Origin: Actinomycetes bacterium
GTDB taxonomy: Bacteria; Actinomycetota; Acidimicrobiia; Acidimicrobiales; Bog-793
Assembly (NCBI GenBank): GCA_021823365.1
Contig: JAKAOD010000270.1
Span: forward strand, 1 to 5,072
Reading direction: 5' to 3'
Length of the DNA: 5,072 nt
Each line of letters opens with the position of its first letter. The first letter of the stretch is position 1. Positions 1-5,072 of the stretch are shown in pieces. The notes under the pieces are model-generated. The model was not told the origin of the DNA. It saw nothing but the letters and a program-made list of their open reading frames with translations, and did no database searches. The position numbers were made by a program, and so were the translations under genes.

Positions 1-2
1 CC

Positions 3-1673
3 CGCCTGATCGTCGTGCTCGCCCTCGTCATCGCCGGGCTCGCAGTCCTCGACGGAGCATTGTCCCTCGCCGAGCAGCTCTGCTCGGCGCGCATCGGCCA
101 GGGGCTGATCTACGACCTGCGTACGAAGGTGTACTCCCACGTCCAGCGCATGCCGATCGCCTTCTTCACCCGCACCCAGACCGGCGCGCTCGTGAGCCGG
201 CTCAACAACGACGTGCTCGGCGCGCAGTCTGCCGCCTCGGACATCTTGTCGAACGTCATCGGGAACGTCCTGAGCGTGGCGATGGTGCTCACGACGATGA
301 TGATCCTTTCCTGGCAGATCACCCTCGTCGCGCTCGCCATCCTTCCCGCCTTCGCCATCCCGGCCCGCTACATGGGTCGCCGCCTCGGGGCGATCGCCCG
401 CGAGTCCTACGTGCTCGCGGCCGAGATGAACACGACGATGGCCGAGCGCTTCAACGTCGCCGGAGCGCTGCTCGTCAAGCTGTTCGGGCGACCTCGCGCC
501 GAGGACGAGCTCTTCGCCGGGCGGGCGGGGCGTGTGCGGGACATCGGCGTGCTCCAGTCGATGTACGCCCGCATCTTCTTCGTCTCGCTGACCGTCACCG
601 CCTCGCTCGCCACCGCGCTGGTCTACGGCTGGGGCGGCGTGCTGTCGCTTCACGGCGCGCTCAAGGTCGGGACTCTCGTCGCGATGACGGCGTACCTGAG
701 CCGGCTGTACGGCCCGCTCACCCAGCTCTCGAACGTGAACGTGGACGTGATGACCGCCCTCGTCTCCTTCGACCGCGTCTTCGAGGTCCTCGACCTCGAG
801 CCGATGATCGAGGAGCGCCGTAGCGCGCGTTCACTTCCTCGCGGACCTGCGACGATCGAGTTCGACCACGTCGACTTCACGTATCCGCGAGCGAAGGACG
901 TGTCGCTCGCCTCGCTCGAGTCGGTGGCGGTGCTCGAGGGCGCGCCCGACCGCCAGGCGCTCTACGACATCAGCTTCCGGGCAGGTCCCGGTCAGCTGTT
1001 CGCGCTCGTCGGACCGTCGGGAGCGGGCAAGACGACGATCAGCCATCTCGCGGCACGCATCTACGACCCGACGAGCGGCGCCGTGCGGCTGAACGGCGTG
1101 GATATCCGGGACATCACGCTCGACTCGCTCCACTCGACCGTCGGCATGGTGACCCAGGAGGCGCACCTGTTCCACGACACGATCCGGGCGAACCTGCTGT
1201 ACGCCAGGCCCGACGCCACCGAGCGCGAGCTCTTGGAGGCGCTCGACGGCGCCCAGATCCTTCCCCTGGTCGAGAGCCTTCCCGACGGCCTCGACACCCT
1301 CGTCGGGGACCGCGGCTACCGGCTGTCCGGCGGCGAGAAGCAGCGGGTCGCGATCGCCCGCCTGCTCCTCAAGGCGCCGGACGTCGTCGTGCTCGACGAG
1401 GCCACCGCCCACCTCGACTCGGAGTCCGAGCTCGCCATCCAGCACGCGCTGAAGGCCGCCCTGTCCGGCAGGACCTCGCTCGTGATCGCCCACCGCCTGT
1501 CGACCGTCCGCGACGCCGACTGCCTGCTCGTCGTCGACGAGGGTCGGATCGCCGAGCGGGGCACCCACGACGAGCTGCTCGCCCAGGGAGGGCTCTACGC
1601 CGAGCTCTACCGGACGCAGTTCCGCCCGCAGGAGGAGGGATCGGCAGGCGACGAGCACGCGCAGCTCTCGTGA
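3..1673 (+). CDS. ABC exporter, fused permease and ATPase (5'-truncated by window edge)
   Basis: Half-transporter of the MsbA/MdlB-like exporter type: a membrane domain fused to an ATPase that drives export across the inner membrane. The reading frame is open to the window edge, so the GTG at 15 is not the true start. By comparison with ~600-residue family members, TM1 and its loop are missing. Numbering from that GTG, the membrane domain covers about 1-255. The ATPase follows: A-loop Tyr290, Walker A GPSGAGKTT (333-341), Q-loop Gln381, signature LSGGE (437-441), Walker B VVVLDEAT (457-464) with catalytic Glu462, D-loop AHLD, switch His493. All catalytic residues are intact, so it could work as a homodimer or as the active half of a heterodimer. 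An extra segment of about 22 residues (293-314) lies between the A-loop and Walker A. The substrate cannot be told from sequence. The stop is TGA at 1671, followed 8 bases later by a hairpin. Confidence 0.95.
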   Translation, partial: RLIVVLALVIAGLAVLDGALSLAEQLCSARIGQGLIYDLRTKVYSHVQRMPIAFFTRTQTGALVSRLNNDVLGAQSAASDILSNVIGNVLSVAMVLTTMMILSWQITLVALAILPAFAIPARYMGRRLGAIARESYVLAAEMNTTMAERFNVAGALLVKLFGRPRAEDELFAGRAGRVRDIGVLQSMYARIFFVSLTVTASLATALVYGWGGVLSLHGALKVGTLVAMTAYLSRLYGPLTQLSNVNVDVMTALVSFDRVFEVLDLEPMIEERRSARSLPRGPATIEFDHVDFTYPRAKDVSLASLESVAVLEGAPDRQALYDISFRAGPGQLFALVGPSGAGKTTISHLAARIYDPTSGAVRLNGVDIRDITLDSLHSTVGMVTQEAHLFHDTIRANLLYARPDATERELLEALDGAQILPLVESLPDGLDTLVGDRGYRLSGGEKQRVAIARLLLKAPDVVVLDEATAHLDSESELAIQHALKAALSGRTSLVIAHRLSTVRDADCLLVVDEGRIAERGTHDELLAQGGLYAELYRTQFRPQEEGSAGDEHAQLS

Positions 1674-1681
1674 CCTTCGGC

Positions 1682-1710
1682 CCTGGCGACCACCGCAGGT
1701 GACCGCCAGG
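1682..1710 (+). terminator. Hairpin just after the ABC exporter stop, likely terminator
   Basis: CCTGGCG (1682-1688) pairs perfectly with CGCCAGG (1704-1710). Inside it, after a symmetric AC/AC internal loop, CACC (1691-1694) pairs with GGTG (1698-1701) around a GCA loop. The structure starts 8 bases after the TGA of the ABC gene, which suits a transcription terminator. No T-run follows, so a classical Rho-independent terminator is not shown. U-tract-poor terminators are common in high-GC actinobacteria. It could instead be an mRNA-stabilising 3' end. Confidence 0.5.
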
Positions 1711-1744
1711 CTGGCAGCGACTGACGCGCGGCATGTCCTGCCAG
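1711..1744 (+). repeat. Second inverted repeat upstream of the protease gene
   Basis: CTGGCAG (1711-1717) is an exact reverse complement of CTGCCAG (1738-1744), with 20 bases between. It begins directly after the preceding hairpin and ends about 28 bases before the protease start. Its left arm shares the CTGGC core with the first hairpin, so 1683-1687 could also pair with GCCAG at 1740-1744, giving mutually exclusive folds. It may be part of a compound terminator, a leader structure or an operator; the sequence does not decide. Confidence 0.35.
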
Positions 1745-1762
1745 CGGTCCTGTCCGGGCAGA

Positions 1763-1770
1763 GAGGGAGG
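1763..1770 (+). promoter_or_regulatory. Purine-rich ribosome binding site for the protease
   Basis: A GAGGGAGG tract ends two bases before the GTG at 1773. Counted from its GAGGG part, the spacing is 5 bases, a little short but workable. It is the only Shine-Dalgarno-like tract near this start and supports GTG 1773. That start also keeps the Arg-Arg before the hydrophobic segment. No convincing -10/-35 promoter was seen in the gap 1674-1772. Confidence 0.5.
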
Positions 1771-1772
1771 CG

Positions 1773-2855
1773 GTGGACCTGTCTCCTCGGCGGGCGCTCG
1801 TCGCAGTTGGGTCGACCGTGCTCGTCGCGGCCGTGGTGGTGACGTCGCTGCGGCTGGTCGCCGGTCCCGCCCGAGGCTCGGCGCTCAGCGCCAGGGTCGA
1901 CCCGGCCGTCGTCGACATCACCGCGACGCTCGGGTCGATGGACGTCGACGCGATCGGCAGCGGCGCCGTGCTCGCCAACTGCCCGATCCTCGCCGGGACC
2001 GGCATCGTGCTCAGCGCCTCGGGCGAGGTCCTCACGAACAACCACGTGATCGAGGGCGCAACGGCGATCTCCGCACGGGACGTCGGGAACGGCCGCACCT
2101 ACTCCGCCACCGTCCTCGGCACCGATCCGGACGGCGACCTTGCGCTCCTCGGCCTCGTCAGGGCTTCGCATCTGAAGACGGTCAGCATCGGGAGCGACGC
2201 CGCGCTCCGGGTGGGCTCGGTGGTGCACGCGATCGGCAACGCGAACGGCGCCGGCGGAACGCCGAGCCTCGACACCGGCGTGGTCACCGCCCTCGACGGG
2301 ACGCTTGCCGTCACCAACGCGATGTTCGACACCTCGGAGCGCCTCGACGGCCTGATCGAGACGACAGCCGTGCTCGCGCCCGGGGACTCCGGCGGTCCCC
2401 TCGTCGACGGCGCCGGGCGGGTGGTCGGGGTCGCCACCGCAGAGGTCACGAGCAGCCGGTGCGTGCCTGCACGCACCGAAGGCGTCGCGATCCCTATCGA
2501 CCGGGCCCTCACCGTGGCGCGCCAGATCGAGGCAGGACGCGGCACGGCTGCCGTCCACGTCGGGCCGACCGCCTGCCTCGGGGTCGAGGTGGTCGCGGCG
2601 GCGACGACCACGAGCTGGCTTCCGCGTGGCGCGCTCGTGACCCACGTCGTGCCCGGCTCTCCGGCGCAGCGCGCCGGTCTCGGCGCAGGCGACGACATCG
2701 TCTCGCTCGCCGGGAAGCGGATCACCTCGCCGGCCCAGCTCGTCGAGCTCCTCGACCGGGCGCGTCCGGGCGAGCGCGCCGGGTGCCGGTGGGTCGGCCC
2801 GCGGGGACGAGCGCACGAGGCGACGCTCCGCCTGGTGGCTGGCCCGCCGGAGTGA
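1773..2855 (+). CDS. Secreted or membrane-anchored trypsin-like serine protease with PDZ domain (PepA/HtrA-like)
   Basis: Probable extracytoplasmic endopeptidase of the S1C (HtrA/DegP-like) type, 360 residues. An N-terminal signal or anchor is clear: Arg6-Arg7, then a hydrophobic stretch to about residue 26. The protease domain (about 41-255) has the triad His91 (LTNNHVI), Asp122 (DPDGDLALL) and Ser206 (GDSGGPL). One PDZ domain covers about 265-355. From memory, the whole protein aligns well with Mycobacterium tuberculosis PepA (Rv0125, Mtb32A), including the linker resembling HVGPTACLG and the C-terminal GPP ending. Likely roles by family are degrading or processing misfolded envelope or secreted proteins; the substrate is unknown. 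Differences from PepA are an extra stretch of about 13 residues before the His loop and four cysteines (70, 230, 268, 338), compatible with two disulfides outside the cell. Start GTG 1773 was chosen for the ribosome site and intact signal. It lies 99 bases downstream of the ABC gene on the same strand. Confidence 0.93.
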   Translation: MDLSPRRALVAVGSTVLVAAVVVTSLRLVAGPARGSALSARVDPAVVDITATLGSMDVDAIGSGAVLANCPILAGTGIVLSASGEVLTNNHVIEGATAISARDVGNGRTYSATVLGTDPDGDLALLGLVRASHLKTVSIGSDAALRVGSVVHAIGNANGAGGTPSLDTGVVTALDGTLAVTNAMFDTSERLDGLIETTAVLAPGDSGGPLVDGAGRVVGVATAEVTSSRCVPARTEGVAIPIDRALTVARQIEAGRGTAAVHVGPTACLGVEVVAAATTTSWLPRGALVTHVVPGSPAQRAGLGAGDDIVSLAGKRITSPAQLVELLDRARPGERAGCRWVGPRGRAHEATLRLVAGPPE

Positions 2856-2880
2856 AGGCGGCGCGGACGGGCACGACCTG

Positions 2881-2922
2881 CGGACCAGCCGCGGACGGCT
2901 CCGACCTCGGGCTGCCGGTCCG
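2881..2922. terminator. Nested inverted repeats between convergent genes, possible bidirectional terminator
   Basis: CGGACC (2881-2886) pairs with GGTCCG (2917-2922), enclosing a smaller hairpin AGCCG (2887-2891) / CGGCT (2896-2900) with a four-base CGGA loop. The structure fills most of the 67-base gap between the two stop codons (2855 on +, 2923 on -), where a shared terminator would be expected. The stems are short and no T-runs flank them, so termination is inferred from position and symmetry. Confidence 0.35.
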
Positions 2923-3693
2923 TCAGGACCACGTGACGCGAAAGCGCCTCCGCCACGACTCGAGCAGCTCGGCGCTTCCCTCCGTCTCCAGCCCGTCGTA
3001 GGTTCGCCGGTTCCACAGCAGGAGGTAGAGATCGTCCACGGGGCCGCGCACGAGGCAGTCGCTCTCGGCGAGGCCCGCCGAGGCTTCCACGCCGAGCTCC
3101 CCGACCTGCAGCGTCCAGCCGAGATCCACGTCCGTCGCCTGCAGCCCGAGCGTTCCGGGCGAGTCGTCGCCGGAGGCGTAGCGGCGCTTGCGTGCGAGGA
3201 ACCCGGTCAGCAGCTCCTCGATCCCGTCGGCGGCCAGAGCCGGGTCGATCGGGCTCGGGGTCGAGCCGGCGGCGAGCTCGGCGTCGACGCGGTGGACGGC
3301 CGTCTCGTGCGCCTGGCGCCGAGCCCAGAACGCCAGGGGCGACGGCGCCGGGAGGAAGGTCCAGCAGCGGAGATCGGGGGCGGCGCCCGCCAGCGTGGAG
3401 ACGAGCGCCGCGTGGCCGTCGACGAACCAGCCGAGGAGCGCGTCGTCGGGCGGTGCGAGGGCGAGGACACCGGCCTCTGCCGGCTCCTCGACCATCACCT
3501 CGCGGGACTCGGCCACGTATGAAGCCGCCCAGCGGTGGACGAACCCGAGATGCGCGATCAACTGCCGCAGCGCCCAGCCGGGGCAGGTCGGCACCGGCGC
3601 GTCGAGGGGGGTGCGGCGAGCCACCTCCGCAAGGAGGCGCCCTTCCCGGTCGAGCATCGCCACGTGCTGGCCCGGATCGAGCACCGCGAGCAC
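2923..3693 (-). CDS. Maleylpyruvate isomerase family (DinB-fold, mycothiol-linked) protein
   Basis: Cytosolic protein of the actinobacterial family built from a maleylpyruvate isomerase N-terminal DinB-like helical bundle plus a C-terminal MDMPI_C domain. Numbering from GTG 3693 (256 residues), PTCPGW is at 35-40. The probable metal triad is His48 (AHLGFVHRW), Glu130 and His134 (AHETAVHR), matching the His/Glu/His spacing of Corynebacterium mycothiol-dependent maleylpyruvate isomerase. The C-terminal domain (about 186-255) has the typical WNRRTYDGLETEG block. Characterised relatives use mycothiol as cofactor or co-substrate, but most family members have no known reaction, so the substrate is left open. 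The start is uncertain. The frame is open to ATG 3786, but those first ~25 residues are Pro/Gly-rich and overlap a strong hairpin. GTG 3693, GTG 3684, GTG 3663 and ATG 3657 are alternatives, none with a clear ribosome site. It lies downstream of the M24 gene on the same strand, probably co-transcribed. Confidence 0.88.
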   Translation of the reverse strand: MLAVLDPGQHVAMLDREGRLLAEVARRTPLDAPVPTCPGWALRQLIAHLGFVHRWAASYVAESREVMVEEPAEAGVLALAPPDDALLGWFVDGHAALVSTLAGAAPDLRCWTFLPAPSPLAFWARRQAHETAVHRVDAELAAGSTPSPIDPALAADGIEELLTGFLARKRRYASGDDSPGTLGLQATDVDLGWTLQVGELGVEASAGLAESDCLVRGPVDDLYLLLWNRRTYDGLETEGSAELLESWRRRFRVTWS

Positions 3694-3698
3694 CGCGA
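3681..3698. repeat. Perfect 9-bp tandem repeat at the start of the isomerase-family gene
   Basis: GCACCGCGA occurs twice head to tail (3681-3689, 3690-3698). On the - strand it encodes a doubled Leu-Ala-Val and places two in-frame GTG codons, at 3693 and 3684, both candidate starts. A unit length of three codons means copy-number change would keep frame. Confidence 0.6.
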
Positions 3699-3728
3699 GA
3701 TCATGCCAGCTGACCGGGGGCCCGCCGG

Positions 3729-3748
3729 GCCGCCGGGCTGCCGGCGGC
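3729..3748. repeat. Perfect 8-bp GC hairpin in the M24-isomerase spacer
   Basis: GCCGCCGG (3729-3736) and CCGGCGGC (3741-3748) pair without mismatch around a four-base GCTG loop. The hairpin lies 58 bases after the M24 stop on the - strand and 35 bases before GTG 3693. No T-run follows in either direction. If the isomerase-family gene starts at 3693 or later, this is an intergenic stem that may attenuate transcription or set a processing site. If it starts at ATG 3786, the stem lies inside coding sequence. Confidence 0.45.
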
Positions 3749-3806
3749 GTCCTGCCAGGCCCTCCCGCCGCGCCGGGCCACGGCATGCCTCATGTCTCGC
3801 GCCGCC

Positions 3807-5057
3807 TCAGTACGCGTTCGTGACGAAGAGCTCCTGCGCCGGGAAGAGCGTGATCACCGTCGGCCCGTCGGCCGTGACGACGACCTCCTCCTCGATGCGG
3901 GCCGCCGAGTGCCCATCGGTCGCCGGACAGTAGGTCTCGAGCGCGAAGACCATGCCCTCCTCGATCTCCATCGGGTGCTCGAGGGAGCTCAGGCGGCTGA
4001 TGATCGGGCGCTCGTGGAGCGCGAGCCCGAGGCCGTGGCCGAACTGGAGCCCGAACGCCTCGCGCTCGTCGGCGAGCCCGATCTCCTGCGCGGTGGGCCA
4101 GAGCCGCGCCACCGCGTCGGTGGAGACCCCTGGCTTGATCAGCGAGATCGCCGCGTCCATCCACTCCCTCGCCCGCTTGTAGGCGTCGCGCTGCGGCGGG
4201 GTCGAGTAGCCGACGGAGAAGCAGCGGTAGTAGCAGGTGCGGTAGCCGTTGAAGGCGTGCATGATGTCGAAGAAGGCCTGCTCGCCGGGCCGGATCATGC
4301 GGTCGGAGAAGTTGTGCGGGTGCGGGATGCAGCGCTCGCCCGAGACCGCGTTCACCGACTCGACGTCGTCCGAGCCCATCCGGTAGAGGACGTCGTTGAC
4401 GAGCGCCACCATGTCGTTCTCCCGCACGCCGGGCTTGAGCTGCTCGGCGAGCTGCTGGTAGGCGCCCTCGGCCATCGCGGCGGCCCGGGACAGGAGCATG
4501 ACCTCGTCGGCCGACTTCACCTGGCGGGCGTCGAGCATCACCTGCTGGCCGTCGCGTACCTCGACCCCGGCTCGCTGGAGGGCGAAGATCGTCGGCGCGT
4601 CGACGATGTCGATCCCGACCGGCATCCCCGCCACGCCGGCCTCGCGCAGGACCTCGACGACCTCGGCGACGGCGAGGTCGCTGAGGCCGGCCTCCGGCCC
4701 GACCGCGCCGCGCATCGTGGTCACCGCGGCCCGCGAGTTCTCCGGCCTGATCCAAGGGGCGTACAGGCGGTGGTGCACCGCGGCCGAGCCGAAGTCCCAC
4801 AGCACCGGCTCGGCGCCGCGGGCGAGCAGCGCGTACCGGGCCAGCTTGTCACGGGTCCACTCGCCGATCGCCGTGCTCGTGATGTAGCGGATGTTGTTGA
4901 GGTCGAAGCACAGCAGGGCACCGAGCTCGGAACGCTCGAGGGCCGCGCGCGCCCGGGCGAGGCGGTACTCATGGAGGCGGCGGAAGTCGACCCGCTCCTC
5001 GAAGTCGACGGCGCTCGCCCCCGGGGTCCGCACCCCGGCGTCAGCCGCCGGGCTCAT
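3807..5057 (-). CDS. M24-family (Xaa-Pro peptidase/creatinase-like) protein with altered metal site
   Basis: Cytosolic 'pita-bread' fold protein of 416 residues: creatinase-type N-terminal domain about 26-170, M24 catalytic domain about 185-400. Standard M24 peptidases bind two metals through Asp, Asp, His, Glu, Glu. Here Asp264 (FFDIMH), His341 (FGHGLGL), Glu374 (GMVFALET) and Glu389 (ARIEEEVVVT) are present, but the second Asp, expected 11 residues after the first, is Cys275 (GYRTCYYRCF). The proximal His motif is PHPHN (245-249). The fold supports Xaa-Pro peptidase, but the family also includes creatinase, ectoine hydrolase and the DMSP lyase DddP, so a non-peptidase reaction is possible. 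The N-terminal block FDLNNIRYIT recalls DddP, yet the metal site differs. ATG 5057 has GGAG 8 bases upstream and overlaps a TGA of another frame (ATGA), suggesting coupling to a gene beyond the window. The isomerase-family gene follows on the same strand. Confidence 0.93.
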   Translation of the reverse strand: MSPAADAGVRTPGASAVDFEERVDFRRLHEYRLARARAALERSELGALLCFDLNNIRYITSTAIGEWTRDKLARYALLARGAEPVLWDFGSAAVHHRLYAPWIRPENSRAAVTTMRGAVGPEAGLSDLAVAEVVEVLREAGVAGMPVGIDIVDAPTIFALQRAGVEVRDGQQVMLDARQVKSADEVMLLSRAAAMAEGAYQQLAEQLKPGVRENDMVALVNDVLYRMGSDDVESVNAVSGERCIPHPHNFSDRMIRPGEQAFFDIMHAFNGYRTCYYRCFSVGYSTPPQRDAYKRAREWMDAAISLIKPGVSTDAVARLWPTAQEIGLADEREAFGLQFGHGLGLALHERPIISRLSSLEHPMEIEEGMVFALETYCPATDGHSAARIEEEVVVTADGPTVITLFPAQELFVTNAY

Positions 5058-5065
5058 CGATTGCG

Positions 5066-5069
5066 CTCC
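5066..5069 (-). promoter_or_regulatory. Ribosome binding site for the M24 gene
   Basis: GGAG on the - strand lies 8 bases upstream of ATG 5057, a normal Shine-Dalgarno spacing. It fixes the start, since the window ends 15 bases beyond the ATG. It would lie inside the last codons of any overlapping upstream gene. Confidence 0.6.
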
Positions 5070-5072
5070 ATC

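Noticed and set aside
831..2816. Long (661-residue) antisense open frame on the - strand across the ABC and protease genes
   Set aside because: It lies opposite two clearly real genes with intact catalytic motifs. Its translation is Arg/Asp/Gly-rich with no recognisable domain, which is expected in high-GC DNA where stops are rare.
1733..3001. 422-residue + strand open frame overlapping the protease in another frame
   Set aside because: The translation is dominated by Arg/Gly/Pro, has no motifs, and shadows the protease frame, which carries the catalytic triad.
3782..3789. GGCATGCC palindrome over ATG 3786
   Set aside because: A single 8-bp palindrome in 70%-GC sequence is expected by chance, and no second copy or known operator context was found.
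3701..3793. 30-codon - strand open frame starting at ATG 3793 in the M24-isomerase spacer
   Set aside because: It has a possible GAGG 11 bases upstream, but is short, Arg/Ala/Gly-rich and overlaps the hairpin. There is nothing beyond an open frame to support it.
3188..3823. 211-residue + strand open frame opposite the isomerase-family gene
   Set aside because: It is antisense to a gene with a recognised fold and metal triad. Its Ser/Arg/Ala-rich composition has no domain signal.
3807..5057. M24 protein as a DddP-type DMSP lyase
   Set aside because: The N-terminal FD-NIRY block is reminiscent, but the second metal Asp is Cys, and the catalytic Asp that I recall six residues after the HGVG histidine in DddP is Leu here, with His next. 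The resemblance is too weak for a functional call.
1..5072. Search for CRISPR arrays, tRNA genes, insertion sequences or phage-like genes
   Set aside because: No spaced direct repeats, tRNA-like cloverleaf, transposase or terminal repeats were recognised. Coding content and composition are uniform across the window.

Overview
This window comes from a high-GC bacterium, almost certainly an actinobacterium. Three things point that way. Codon third positions are strongly G/C. A DinB/maleylpyruvate-isomerase-fold protein of the mycothiol-linked family is present. The secreted protease closely resembles Mycobacterium PepA (Mtb32A). An ABC transporter with an inserted 'VSLASLE'-type segment also fits the less-studied actinobacteria (Acidimicrobiia-like), but no finer placement is possible from this sequence alone.

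Layout: four protein genes form two convergent pairs. On the + strand a 5'-truncated ABC exporter (permease fused to ATPase, ends 1673) is followed, after 99 bases holding two inverted repeats, by a membrane-targeted trypsin-like serine protease with a C-terminal PDZ domain (1773-2855). On the - strand an M24-fold (Xaa-Pro peptidase/creatinase-like) protein (5057-3807) is followed by a maleylpyruvate isomerase-family protein (about 3693-2923). The pairs converge on a 67-base gap containing nested inverted repeats. The M24 start overlaps a TGA in an ATGA arrangement, so a further - strand gene may lie just beyond the right edge.

Functional picture: the + strand pair concerns the cell envelope (export, and extracytoplasmic proteolysis or quality control), but the hairpins between the genes argue against assuming one transcript. 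The - strand pair is probably co-transcribed. Both its products are cytosolic enzymes of families with diverse small-molecule or peptide chemistry, and neither substrate can be named.

The gene content is largely ordinary. The most interesting item is the M24 protein. Its second metal-binding Asp position is Cys, while the other four ligands are kept, and four of its five cysteines sit next to active-site motifs. Secondary items are a 13-residue apparent internal duplication in the protease, structured intergenic regions, and a start codon ambiguity created by a 9-bp tandem repeat. There is no evidence of mobile elements, CRISPR arrays, tRNA or rRNA genes.
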